Assembly (NCBI GenBank): GCA_949752795.1
Contig: OX457057.1
Location: 161,425,980 to 161,489,979, forward strand
Length of the DNA: 64,000 nucleotides
Direction of reading: 5' to 3'
Source: Hyperoodon ampullatus
Lineage: Eukaryota; Chordata; Mammalia; Artiodactyla; Ziphiidae
A program made the position numbers and the translations under genes. Below, piece by piece: positions 22,487 to 34,342 of the stretch. How positions within the stretch are numbered: position 1 is the first letter of the stretch; each line of letters begins with the position of its first letter. Below the pieces are notes generated by a model. That model had not been told where the DNA came from. It worked only from the letters and a program-made list of their open reading frames with translations, and did no database searches.

Positions 22487-22916
22487 TGTTACCGAGTCCA
22501 AGCTCGTACTGCTCACCGCACGACAGGCCAGTAAGTCGAGAGACGAGTTGATGAGGCAAAGAATAGCAACTTTATGCCGAAAGCCAGCAGACCAAGAAGA
22601 TGATGAACCCGTGTCACAAACGACCATCTTGCCTGAGTTAGAGTTCAGGCTTCTTTTATACTAAAAGGGGAGGGCGCAGAGTCAAGCATTTCCTGGTTCC
22701 CATCAGCCTCTGGGAGGATGTGATCATTGCTTTCCTCCCGCAGTCATTCACATGTGGGCCTGGTCAGGATGATTCCTGCAAAGCATTTTAGCTTAATGCT
22801 CATTACCTGGGAGGTAGGGTTCCCAGAGATGGGCCATTATGTATAATTTAAGCTTATAGGCAACATTCCTTTAGTGATTAACCTGTAATAGAATACGAAG
22901 GTTCTTCCCTATTACA
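22487..22916 (-). mobile_element. Solo LTR of an endogenous retrovirus
   Basis: Bounded by TGTTAC and ATTACA on the given strand, so on the minus strand it runs TG to CA, about 430 bp. The minus strand has a TATA box (TATAAAAG, 22660-22653) with a transcript-start-like region downstream and a possible variant poly(A) signal. No gag/pol/env or primer-binding site follows, so it appears to be the relic left by LTR-LTR recombination. Class I assignment is inference. No clear target duplication. Confidence 0.7.
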
Positions 22917-23029
22917 TACTTAAAAATTAAATACAGTTTTTAAAGACTATTTTGTTAACTAATAGCACCCCAAATAATCATAGGAAGATTAAAATTATGA
23001 TATCTAATCTCTTATCTCTTTGAATTATT

Positions 23030-23230
23030 TACATTTTTCCAGGTTTATTGAGGTATAATTGGCAAATAAACTAATATATATTTCAGGTGTACAACATGAT
23101 GATTTGATATAGGTATATTGTGAAATATCACCACAATCAAGTTAATTAACATATTCATCAACTTACATAGTTACCCTTTTTTGTGGTGAGAACACAAGAT
23201 TTACTCTCTTAGCAAATTTCAAGTATACAA
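23030..23230 (-). mobile_element. Old L1 3' end fragment
   Basis: Contains the typical antisense L1M 3' segment (TTTATTGAGGTATAATTGGC, then TCAGGTGTACAACATGATG). Degraded. Confidence 0.55.
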
Positions 23231-23689
23231 TAAAGTATTAGTGGCAGGCACCATGCTGTACCTTACATTTCCAGAACTTACAGCTGAAAGTTTTGACCAA
23301 CATCTCCTTATTATTATTTACATTTTAATAAGTGGTGTTTATCTCAAAAAGAATGTCATGTTATTCTCCTAAATGTATCTTTCTTGATATTCATATCAAC
23401 TGTCAATTTATTTCCCTATTAAGTGTTTTCAAGTTCATATTTTTACATAAAATTAACAACTTTCACAAACATAAACGAGTCAGTATTTTACTCTTACAAT
23501 GACAACTGTTTATTAAATTAAATGATAGATTTTTCAAACCTATCACATATGGTGATTTTAACTTTGAGTTACATTATAGACTTCGTTTACATATTTGAAA
23601 GTGAATATTCACATTTAACAAAAAGTCTGAGTGACCTACTTCACTGAATTACTGTAGCTGTTCAAACATCATTTACTGAGAATCTATCT

Positions 23690-24030
23690 TTCCCCCACTG
23701 ATCTGAAGTGCCACTTTGTCACAAACTTAGTTCCCATGTGTGTTTGTGCCTGTTTCTGAATTTTCTTTTCTGATCCATTGAGCTGGTCATTAGGCATAAA
23801 CACCACAGTTTTAATTACTGGAGCTTTAATACTGGTGGTGGCTCATTTATTTATTTTTAGAAAGTTCCTACCATTATTACTTATTTTTTCAAATGAACTT
23901 TAAAATCACCTTGTCTAAAAGAGATTAGTATTTTTCATAGGGATTGTATTAAAATTTTTAATGATCTGGTGGGAAATTGGCATCTTCCTGACATTTACTC
24001 TGCATATCCAAGAAGCAAATAAACTGCTTA
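23690..24030 (-). mobile_element. Old L1 ORF2 fragment, antisense
   Basis: Reads like the complement of an L1 ORF2 region around the ACAGTTTTAATTACTGGAGC motif. Many changes, no open frame. Confidence 0.45.
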
Positions 24031-26542
24031 GTTTGGGTTGCCTTGTTTTTTTTATTACACCGTAGCTAGAAGAGGCTAGAAAATGTGCTTCTCAAATCTA
24101 AAAACCTACCGTACGCTGAAGTTCTTAGCTTTTGCGCTATAAAAACATCAATTTTATTCACACTCATATATAAGATAAGAGTGATCCCTCCCTCCCTCCG
24201 TCCCTCCCCACCCAACCCCCAATAGTGGGAGAGTTTATTCATCTTTCGAATCACTCAGTTCACTGAGGATCTTCACAGAAAACAATACTGCCTGTGCTGC
24301 TCGCTAACTACCACAGTTCTCTGTGAAAGGAAGCCCGTCTCCCATGGAACTCTGATTATTTTGCAAATAATGATGAATAATAGAAGTTCTATGAGAATAT
24401 TTATTCCTGGGCTAAGGCTGTAAATGCCCTCTTACCAAGGCTACTGGTGGTCTTTAAGTCTTCTCCTAGTACCCCCCATCCTGTAATGCTCTTGTCTCCT
24501 CCCCTGACTTTGCTTTCTGTAATCTTAGGCGTGAGGCTACCTTCAGTTCAGTGAATATTTCCCAAGTGCCCACCTTGTGCCGAGAACTGAACAGAACATT
24601 GGCTATCTCAATGACTTTTAGGAAAAATCAAAACTTTCACCTGGTTTGGGAGACTATTTCCTTCCACCCCAAAAGTTGGTCATCTTGAATAGGATCTTGC
24701 CTCTTCTATCTGTGAGAAGTATGACCAAGAATTTATATTTGGCAGAATGTCCTTCTTGCTGACAGTCACATACCCATAAACAACATGCTGTCCAAAGTCT
24801 GAAAGAAGGAGATTGATATTTGGGGGCTTAATAGCATCGTGCTTTCAAGAGGCTACAGGAGGGGTCACCAGCCCTGCATTAGAGATGATCGACCCCACCT
24901 GAGCCTGCAAATCACTCATTGCAGCAGACTATCTTCCCAGCTGTGTTTTGGGGCTGGTTATTCCCTGACAGGGTTTCATCTGACAGCACCCAAACACAAA
25001 ACACAGAAAGAAAATGCAAGTGTTCCTCTGAGGGGGTGACCCTATCAGGCCCGGTGGGAAGGTGACAGGTGCCCTTCAGAAAGGTCTTGAAGAGATATGA
25101 TCTAACGGGGAGAGCAGACTGGGTGCACAGCACGCACGGGTATGGTCCAGACAGCACTCAGTCCCCATAATTTGCCCCTCCCTACATCCTGGTTCCCTAC
25201 ATCCTGGTGGGCAGCATCGAGCCTAAGTTTACGGCACACAGAACACTAAATAAAGACTAGTGGGATGGCTTGTTCAAGTCCGTGGATGGCCTTTTGCAGA
25301 GGAAGGATGCAAACTTCTAGATTTATGTTGTTTAGTGTTTTAAATAACTCTCCATACACCAATCCCACCTGGTAGCATCAGCTGTCAGGAATTTTCAGTC
25401 ATATAGCAAAAACACACTATATTAAAACGTAAAAATAGACAGTTTTCTGAGTTCTCAGATATACTTGGGAAAAATGAGTAAATGACTTTTGCTTACCATT
25501 CTCACTCTGTTTTCTAATGCCCAGTGGTCTTGGGATCCCATGTTCTGTCTAAAGTTTAGAGCGGATGTCTATGGGAGGAGTAGAAATGCCCCTGTGGGAA
25601 AAAACACAACTAGGCATTGTAATTTAAAATTTGCTCTAGTTTAACATTCTTAAGATATTGAAAAGTGGAGTGAGCACTGGTTCCATTCATCAGGTGATGC
25701 TGCGGATATCCTGTGGGGGAAGGGAGGCTTGATGAGCAGTGCCTGCCTGGTTTGCTCATCCCCATCATGACTGCCCTGCCGAGGTCTACCAAATTCCACA
25801 TTCCCCTCCTCCTCAAAGCTGCCAAGGGCTGGTTGTCACCTGGCCACCACCGTTGCTGAGGCGATGAAAGGACAGGGCTTTGGCTCTGTCAGCCACGTGG
25901 GGAACAGACACAAATGCATGCATGACCAAGCCCTGTTACATTTGGCCCAGAAGCTGTAAACATACTTTCTTGTAGAACCACAAAGCTGTAGCAAGTCCTG
26001 GATCCTCCACTTCCTTCTTGCCCTTCCTGGAGCCACTCCTGGCTTTCCTAGACACTTTCTCCAGTGTCTAAGAAGCTGACACTCAAGGGGGAATTATGAC
26101 TCCCTTTTTATTTGTAAGTGCCTCCCACTTAGATATTTTCTGTAGCTCAGTCCTTTTCTTCCCCTTGGTAGAGAAGCAGCAGGGGCTTAAGTTTTCTGAG
26201 AATGAGAAGATAAATTCAAGCTCTTGCCCTTGAACATTTACCTGTGATTGACTCAATCACAGTTGCCAAGCACCATCAGGTCATGCTCTGCCAGGGCTGG
26301 CTTTGCTCTGTAACGATCACCTTAGACTCCAAAGTTGTCTGGTTATCCCTCAAAACAGGACACTTTTTCCCCCTGTCAGATGGTTTCTAATGGCCGATGG
26401 AAGACATGTTCTCCTATTGAGGGATGCGGAAGTCATTCCAGCTTGTACAGGATTTGGCTTGAACTTTATGCCAACTAGGACAGTCTGTCTGTGGCCCATC
26501 ACACATACATTGTACATCTGCCCTAACCATTAAAGAAAAGGG
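24031..26542. other. Intergenic, no supported gene
   Basis: Mixed-composition DNA with a CT-rich microsatellite at about 24186-24215. The small open frames (for example the 66-codon minus frame at 25836-26036) have no recognisable family. Confidence 0.3.
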
Positions 26543-26895
26543 TGTGCTGTGCAGAAGTAAAGAATGTCCGTTTTGAAGATAAAGATAAATGCCTCCCTTC
26601 CTGGGACATCAATGCTAGTACTCCTTTGATGATAAGGCTCCCTTCCCAGGCGCCAAGGCCAGACTGACTCACTGTGTACTTGCTAATCTATCTTTTTTGG
26701 AAAACTTGAAGGAATGTACCCGTCATGTTTGTTGTTCTTCGTTCTGATAAGATATAAAACTGTGCTGAAAACCATGTTTTCTGGAGCAATTCCTCAGAGC
26801 TACTGAGAGGCTGTCTCCAGGGCTGTAGTTCTCAGTTTGGCTTGAGTAAAACTCCCCTCTATTTTTAGATTGGTTATCGATTATTTGCGTTGACA
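26543..26895 (+). mobile_element. Probable solo LTR
   Basis: TATA-like GATATAAAAC at 26751-26760, followed by a putative R region (GAGCAATTCCTCAGAGC), a poly(A)-signal-like GAGTAAAAC, and a terminus GCGTTGACA at 26895. The proposed TG start at 26543 is uncertain and there is no matching target duplication. Confidence 0.5.
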
Positions 26896-27165
26896 GTGCA
26901 TTGAGGTGGGGTTGACTATGTGACCTCTGACTGTCTTCTAGGACTCTGTGATCCTGACAGCTGGGATCGAGTCTTAGAGTCTATCTTCTTTCTTCTTGTG
27001 TCTCTTTAATTCACCACATTATGTATCTTCACCTTCTCAAGGCCTTTAACCTAGCACATCCTCTGCATGTCTGTACCTGCCTCTGCTTGAATTTCAGTCT
27101 GTCTTCATTGTCTACAAATTGCCTTGATCAATGGTTTCCTGTCTCAGTGACCTGAGACCCATCTG

Positions 27166-27520
27166 TAATGGACTGAATGCTTGTGTCTCCCCAAGATTTA
27201 TGTATTGAAATCCTACCCCACAACGTGATGGCATTAGAGGGTGGGGTCTTTGGGGGGGGCAGTGATTAGGTCATGAGGGTGGACCCCTCATGAATAGGAT
27301 AGCGCCCTTATAAAAGAGGCCCCAGAGAGCTCTCTCGTCCCTTCCACCATATGAGGACACAGTGAGAAGATGGCCATCTATGAACTGGGAAGTGGGCCCT
27401 CACCAGACGCCAAATTTGAAAATACCTTGATCTTGACTTCCCAGCCTCCAGAACTGTGAGAAATAAATGTTTGTTGCTTAAGGCACCTATCTATAGTAAT
27501 TTGTCAGCCTGAGCTGACTT
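27166..27520 (+). mobile_element. MaLR-type solo LTR (MLT1/MST-like)
   Basis: Well-preserved old mammalian LTR. It shows GGACTGAATG near the start, CCCTTATAAAAGAGG as promoter-like TATA near 27305, CCTCCAGAACTGTGAG and AATAAATG near 27460. Assignment to the MaLR group is from memory of the consensus. Confidence 0.75.
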
Positions 27521-27769
27521 AGCAATTTCTCTCTTTCTAACATGAGGACAAAGTATGGCAGGAAGGAAGTGCTGAGGCTGGTATCAACTTCCTAAAGTAA
27601 TGGTGCCACATCTGGCAGCCGATGAACACTGCCCCTTCCCATCTTTGACCACGCCAGTCTGAGAACGATGAACTCCATCTTCTACCCTTTGAGTCTCCAG
27701 TCTCTGTTTTAGTCCAGGGCAAGTAAATACCTGGAGGGTTTAGTATTTTACCTGTGAAATATGTGTTAA

Positions 27770-27895
27770 TTTTCTACCCTGGAGTATAAGCCTCTTGAGG
27801 GCAGGGGTGGTATTTTCAGTTATATTTCTCCAGCTCCTAGCACAATGTTTGTTACCTAGTGTTGCATCCCCAGCAAATGTTAGTTGAATGAACAG
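27770..27895 (+). repeat. L2 3' end fragment
   Basis: Shows the L2 terminal motif CTCTTGAGGGCAGGG, then CCTAGCACAATG, then GTTGAATGAAC. Confidence 0.6.
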
Positions 27896-28315
27896 TTTTG
27901 CCTATGTTAGCCCTTCTCTCTCATGGCTATTTTCCACAATTTGTGCCCTTTGGCCTTCCTGCCTAGCTCAGCTTGGGAGCACTTTGGTTCACCCTTAGAA
28001 TTGGGTCACATGGCTCAAAGCTGTGGACACGGCTGCAGACGGAACCACTTGGGTCACCAAAGAAATGATGGTTTCTGGCCCCTGAACTTCATTTATAACT
28101 TTCTGCAACACATGGATTCCTGAAAGTTACAAACGAGTCAGGTTTCTGACAACCAGGTTATTTTGTCTTTACCGAAATGTTCTGACGTCATTTGATTGAA
28201 CTTAGATAACGAATAGGCTCCTTACACTTTGGCTTTGAGTTTCATTGCCTAGAAGCTTCTAAAATAAGGGGGTGTAAAATACCAAAATGAAATGATTGGA
28301 ATAGCTGTATAGTCT

Positions 28316-28460
28316 AAATCCCTCATTTTACAGATGGGGAAACTGAGGGACTAAGTGACCATCTAATGCCACGTGGTTATTAGTGCAAAACTGAGACCAG
28401 AGCCTAGATCCTGAGCCCTTGGCTACTACCTTCTCTACTGGAGAAAGCTAGCAAGTGAAC
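28316..28460 (-). repeat. MIR fragment
   Basis: Complement of the MIR core (CATTTTACAGATGGGGAAAC and following). Confidence 0.7.
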
Positions 28461-28579
28461 TGGAGAAGCACAGTATTAAAGGAACCTACTGTGACAAAAA
28501 AAACATAGCATGGCGGGGCGGTGAGGGTAAAAAAGTAGCTTTAGAATGCATTTGAACTTAAGTTGTTATCAAATTTAAA

Positions 28580-28885
28580 AAAGTAAAACTTGCAGTTATA
28601 AGATAAAAAGTCCTGGAGATGTAATGTACAGCATGGTGACTATAGTTAACAATACTGTATTAAAAAATATATATATTGTATACGGGAAAGTGGCTAAGAG
28701 AATAGATCTTAAAAGTCTCATCACAAAACAACTGCAAATGTGTACCTATATGTGCTAATGGCCTTTAAACTTATTGTGGTGATCATCTTGCAATATATAC
28801 AGATATTAAATTATGTTGTACACCTAAAATTAATACAATGTCATATATCAATTGTATCTCAAATAAATAAATAAATAAATCAGTC
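28580..28885 (+). mobile_element. Old L1 3' end fragment with (AAAT)n tail
   Basis: Contains the segment ACAGCATGGTGACTATAGTT and the end TTGTACACCTAAAATTAATA, followed by an (AAAT)n tail near 28862-28880. The same element recurs, interrupted, at 56265-56710. Confidence 0.6.
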
Positions 28886-29726
28886 CACTGCTGAACTAAT
28901 GCCACTGAATCATACACCTCGAAATGGTTAAAATTGTAAATTTTTATGTTACAGATATTTTACCACAACAAAAAACATTCAAAAAATATTTATCTGATAG
29001 GAACCTATGCTGGCTGACACTGTTTCTCCCTCTAGCCTTCTGCCTGCTGACCTTGTGGGGAGAAGACTGCTCCCTACCTGCAGCACAGAAGCCTCTTTGC
29101 CTGCAGAGAGTGTGCACTCACGGGTCCCCAGGCAGAAGCCGTGACCCAGCCCCAGGGCTGGGAGGATCCAAATGCGGCAGCATCTTAGGAGACTCAGCCT
29201 CTCTTCAGTTAGGCATCTGAGCACAGGCCTCAGCAGGCTTCCCCCCAGGGGCTCTGCTCACAGCTGGGTATGTACCTGCATGTGACTGACGCGAAGGTAC
29301 TCACTTATTCTCAGGCACAGTTTGGTATAATTTAACAGATGAAAAAGCTTTTCAAAATGTAGAGTTACAAAGTCAAAATAATATAACCAGGCATACACTG
29401 AAAAGCTTTGTTTCTACCTTCATCTTCATCTTATTGATTCCCCACTCCCTCCCAATAGGAAGCCATTTTTATTTGTTTTTTATGTATCCTTCCGATGTCC
29501 AACATTTTATATTACCACTTTTTGACCTCATTGGAAATTCTCAATTCTTAAATTTTCTCTTTTGGGTTCCTCCTCATTTGTTGTCACCTGCTCATGACTC
29601 CTCCTCAGATGGGGGTACCGGGGCCACATACGGTGGGAAGGAGGCAAGAGGAGGGTGAGGGTCTGGTGAGACCCTCGGTGTCTAGGCAGGGGCCTGGGCT
29701 GGGGTCTTCTGACCATTCTGGATTCC

Positions 29727-29840
29727 TTTGGTTGGGCCCTATATGTTTGGAGAAAGAATTCAGAGGATGTTGTGAGGAGGGTCAGGCCTCTGCTGTAATT
29801 TCAGGATGTTTGATTAGACCCTGAACACAGATCTTCTCAG
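29727..29840 (+). repeat. Diverged direct repeat, copy 1
   Basis: Shares TTTGGTTGGGCCCTAT, then TCAGGCCTCTGCT, then TTAGA(C/T)CC with 30884-30997, in the same order and orientation. I cannot assign it to a known family. Confidence 0.6.
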
Positions 29841-30883
29841 GGGAATGATCTTTTGATAGAAATAAGGATGGAATTCCCAATGGGTAGAAAGAAAACCTCT
29901 GGCCCAAGGCAAAACGCAGCCCAGGAGGATATGCAGATATTGGGATGGGTTGGCGTGGATGTGGGACCTGGCTTGTACCTGCAGGCAGGCCAGCACAGGA
30001 GCCCTGTGTGCCTCCAGGGCCTCAGGTGCCCAAGGCCGGAGCTGGATGGATGAGCTATGTCATCTTCTGTTGAGACTTGGAGGGGAAGGTGATCTCAGAT
30101 GCCCAATGAGATCCAGCCACCCGGCTTCTGGATGTTCACCCCTGTGAAGACTGGAACTGTCCTGCCCACTGGGTGGAGTAGGCCTGGGAGCCAGTGAGCT
30201 CAGGGAGAAGCCTGCCTCATCTACCTGCCAACTCCTGGCTGTGGCTGTGGTTCCTTGCTGGGGGTAGTGGTGGTGATGGTAGTGTGTGTAGGAAGGAGGT
30301 GGGGGGGATGACAGGATGGAGAAGAAGTTGGGAGCCAAGTACTCCCCTGGAGGCCTGGGCAGATTGTCCCCAAGATACCAGCCACCCTTGGTAAAGGACA
30401 TCCTGGGGAAGCAGGCTTGCCTGGGACCGTGGGGGGCAGTTTGCTTGAGAAAGAGGGACTTTCGCCTTGATTAGGGCAGGGGCCCCGAGTGAATGTTCAT
30501 CTCCTAAGCTTCAGGAAGAGTTCACGGCTGCCCAACAAATGGGTTAAAAGGCAGAAAATATTACCCTTAAGAATATTCATGATAAGTCTGTTATTCCTGA
30601 ATGTATTTGAATTTGTTTGTTGGACAATGCTTTCACAGATTTGGAGAACGTTGAGATTTTTCAGAGCCTGTGTGTGGTTGCTTTTGATGATCTTGCCTTT
30701 TAGAGATTAGAAGGTGGAGGTGCCATTCTCCACCCTCCTCCCACCCTCACCCAGGACCCTGCCCTGCTCAGGAGTCCTGCCTGAGGAAGAGTTCGAGAGA
30801 ACCCTCCCTGGGGGTTGAGTCATGGCCTCCTCAGCTACACTGTTACTGTGGGTAACAGTGGGTTGTCTGGAGATGGCCTCTCC

Positions 30884-30997
30884 CTTTGGTTGGGCCCTAT
30901 GTTCGAGAAGAGTTCAGAAGACTTTGTGAAGAGGTTCAGGCCTCTGCTTAACCTTGAGTTGTGTAGTTAGATCCAGAACAAAACTCATTATCAAAGT
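30884..30997 (+). repeat. Diverged direct repeat, copy 2
   Basis: Second member of the pair described at 29727-29840, about 1.16 kb downstream, with several substitutions and short indels. Confidence 0.6.
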
Positions 30998-32429
30998 GTC
31001 AACATTATACTTACAGGTTCTCTTTCCTCCCATCTAAAAAGTACCCTGTAAAAACCCTTAAGCAAAGAGGAAAGAGGGAAAGGCAGGGGCAGTATGATGT
31101 GGCCCGATGAAGCCCTTTCCCACCCACAGCAAGACACAGACAAGGGACGAAGGCAGACAGGGCAGGAGGTCAGTGGGTGATGCTTGGTGGCTGTCTGGTT
31201 CCGGCTGGCCGTCTCTCTCTAAGGGCGCCTGTGGAGGGGGCCATGGGAATGGTTGGATCTTCTTCACAGAACTAGCAAAATTAGGCCCCAGAGTCTTATT
31301 TCCTAGATCTCAGTTTCCTAGCACCAGCTGCCTTAGCCCAGCTGCCTTAGCCCATCTTGAAGTGGAAACAAGTCTGTGGATACATTTCCCCAAATAACTT
31401 AGAATTATATAGAAAACTTACCTAAAGTCACACTTTAAGTATTGTGGCAAAAACAGATGAACAGCAACACAGCAGGGTTGCAGAGTCAGCTTGGCCTTTT
31501 GTAAACTGAATAGAGAAAGAGGACTTTGATTTTCTTTCTTAGGAAGTTTACACCCGCAGATAGGAGGGATGGAAGTGATGATACAGTGGTTAGCCAGGGA
31601 AATGGGAGTCCCCTGTGGCCTGTGGGTTAGGGTGTAGCGCTCAGCCATCATTTCTCTTTGTTCTCCGTGGATCCAGGCGGGGTTGGGGGGGTGGATTCAG
31701 GGCCAAGTGAAGGTGGGTCTATAGCGCTGGCACTGGGAGAGGCAATGGGGATGTGGCAGGTCCAGTTCTCCTGGTTTCCTAACTCTGTGAAGATGCAGGT
31801 GGTGTCCTACAGAAGCACATTCCCACCCCTCCCAGCCAGACACTGGGACTCCCTCCCTCCTGCTCTTTCTCCCGCCCTCACCTCCCCACTAACACCTGGG
31901 AGCAGAGCAGCCAGAATGTCTAGCAAGTTCTGAGGGAGGCTCAGCAGGGCCAGGGATGGACAACCTGGGGAGTCCAGGCTCAAGAGGAGGAGCTGGATGT
32001 CCTCTGGACCCCTTCTGACCTGACTTTCAAACCCAAGCCTTGAACTTGGAAACCAGTGAAATATGCACAGCGCCAAGCTGAGAGCTGAGCTGTTGTGTGT
32101 ATGAATATTCTCTCCCTCATTCGTACAACTTACTGGTGCAAATGTGAGGCCAAAATTCGTCCTAGGTTGACAGGACCCTTGGTCCCTCAAAGAGTCACAA
32201 GCAGTTATGAGGGAGTTTCCAAATGAAGGGAGAGGCAGTTATGGGCAGAGAGGTGGTCCTGGCAGCATCTGGAACAGGCAGGGAGAAGTGGTGAGGGAGG
32301 AGAGGCTCTGGAAGGCTCGGGGGAGAGATGAAAAAGAGCCCAGAGGAGGCTTCCACCCTGATGCCTGAGCAATCCCAGCTGCCTCCACAGCTCAGACTTG
32401 AGTCCCCACCAAATCCTACTAACAACAAT

Positions 32430-32590
32430 GGCTACCCTGTGCGCCAGGCTCACCTAATTTTCACAGCCATGGAATAAGGTAGGTGTCATGAGCCCAATTT
32501 CACAGATGAGGAAACCGAGACACAGAGAGGTCCAAAAAGTTGCCTAAAGTCACACGGTAAGTGGTGGAACCAGAGTTCAAAGTGAAGTCT
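32430..32590 (-). repeat. MIR fragment
   Basis: Complement of the MIR core (CACAGATGAGGAAACCGAGAC and nearby GTCACACGGTAAGTGG). Confidence 0.75.
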
Positions 32591-33094
32591 AACACAAAAC
32601 TCCACCCACCCCCTGGCCACCAGGACTAGATTGCTGGGATGTTAGGTCACAGGGAGAGAGGAGGCTTTGTGACCCAGCAGCTCTTCCTTCCCTGACTCCT
32701 GTGCTGCTCAGCACGACACCAGCTGTGGCTGGGGGATGAGGGGCTGGATGGTGCTGTGGGCTGGGCACCCTGAGACACCCAGAGGCCTGAGGGGCAGACA
32801 GCATCTTTCAGAGGCTCGCGTGCTACTTGGGAGGGAGACGCTAGGCGGTGGAGGAGGGATGACCATTGGGGCTGGGGGACTAAGGTGGAGAGAGAGGCCA
32901 ACAGACAGGGGAGAAGAGCAGTCTACACCAGGCTGAAGAGGGAGGGAGAGGTTACTAGTGTCTGGGGCTAGGTCGGGCCCAAGGTTGGGCCATTTCCATT
33001 CTGAGCAATTCGAGCTGGGAGGAGAGCTCTTGGTCCTTCCTTTTCTTGCTGCTGCGTTGTTCAAGAACCCTGGCCTTAGATATCTATGGTTTGG

Positions 33095-33312
33095 GGACTT
33101 CCCTGGTGGTCCAGGGGGTAAGACTCCGTGCTCCCAATGCAGGGGGCCCGGGTTCGATCCCTGGTCAGGGAACTAGATCCCACATGCATGCAGCAGCAGA
33201 GTCTGCGTGCCGCAGTGAAGATCCCGTGTGCCGCAACTAAGACCTGGTGCGGCCAGAATGAATGAATGAATGAATGAATGAATAAATAAATAAATATATA
33301 TTTTATAAAGAA
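33095..33312 (+). mobile_element. Older CHR/artiodactyl tRNA-derived SINE with (AATG)n tail
   Basis: Head ACTTCCCTGGTGGTCCAGGG, B-box GGTTCGATCC, then a body distinct from the CHR copies at 17, 22 and 51 kb. The tail is (AATG)n(AAAT)n. Flanks are a 16-bp near-perfect target duplication (GATATCTATGGTTTGG at 33079; GATATTTATGGTTTGG at 33313). Confidence 0.88.
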
Positions 33313-34342
33313 GATATTTATGGTTTGGTCTTCTCGCCCTGGAAATGATCAGCAGTCTCTGAGCAGCACTTCTAAGCACGAGGGTAGAAAATGGCTGGGT
33401 GTGCTTGGGGCTGTCAGAGAGAAGAGCTGGGGCAGGGCTGTCACCCCACCGCATGGCCTGAGGTGCTGGGTGACAGGCTGGCATGGGCGTGGCCACTCTG
33501 GGGGGGGCAGGGGGATGCTTAGGGCTGGGGTAGGTGCAGCAGTGATGAGAGGGGTTTGCCTCGGGGCTTTTGTTTCCAGGGGACAACTGGTGACAGAGCC
33601 GCAGCCAGCTGCCCCCCAGCTGAGGGTGAAAGGCCTGCCGGGCCTCTGACTCCAGAGGCCTGGGTGCTGCACGGCTGAGGCCAGGCTGCCGGCTGCCCAG
33701 CCGGCTGTGGAGGTGCGGAGACGGGGAGAGTGTCTCTTCCCCACACACACGCATGGGCGCCCCCGCAGCCCCACCTGCACCCTCATCCTCCCCGAATCCT
33801 CCCTTTCACTCGGAACCTGTGTCCTGGTTCTCCGGTCCTCACTCCACACTGCTCCCGTTTCTCCCATCTCTGCTGGGGCCTGAGCTGAGGAGCTGGTCCC
33901 CCAAATCTCTTCTCTTCCCTCCTCGGACTTTAGAGCGGGGACTTTGACCCGAATTACAGGTAGGACCCCAGGGGCCTGGACAGTGAGGGTGGAGTGGAGG
34001 CAGGTTGCTCCCCAGGGCTCCGCATCATTGCCTGAGCTCCTTCCAGCTCGGGGACAGCAGTGGCTACCCTTCAATCCCCTTTCCCAACAAATGCCACATC
34101 CTTCCTGGATGAGAGCTCCGACTGAGGCAAGGAAAGGGATGGGGGGGTCGGGTGGAGGACACGGTGTCGGGGTGGACATGGCAGAGGGAAGCAGGAAGGG
34201 GGAGGAAGCTGGTAGATCTCAGTGTTGAAAAAGGACATTCTGGGCGATGAGAAGGGGCTTTCACGCTTACATCCATGCCCAGCTGCCCCTTCCCCAGGTA
34301 AAGAACAGAGGACCCTGTGGGATTTCTATGTCCAATTCCTCC
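33313..34342. other. GC-rich intergenic stretch
   Basis: Many overlapping open frames on both strands (up to 276 codons on the minus strand, 33349-34179). These reflect GC richness, and none resembles a known protein. Confidence 0.35.

Larger units (their letters stand above)
28886..32429. other. Intergenic, no supported gene
   Basis: GC content rises steadily. No exon was recognised. It contains a diverged direct repeat (29727-29840 and 30884-30997) and a small imperfect tandem repeat of AGCTGCCTTAGCCC near 31325-31353. Confidence 0.35.

Noticed and set aside
25836..26036. 66-codon minus-strand frame considered as a processed pseudogene
   Set aside because: The basic start looked ribosomal-protein-like, but no family fits and there is no A-tail or target duplication.
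18920..27520. A complete endogenous retrovirus spanning the LTR-like elements
   Set aside because: The LTRs belong to different types and orientations and no gag, pol or env sequence lies between them; they are independent solo LTRs.
33349..34179. 276-codon open frame on the minus strand and several overlapping frames on both strands
   Set aside because: The region is GC-rich with few stop codons in any frame, the translation is low complexity and resembles no family, and no splice or start context supports it.
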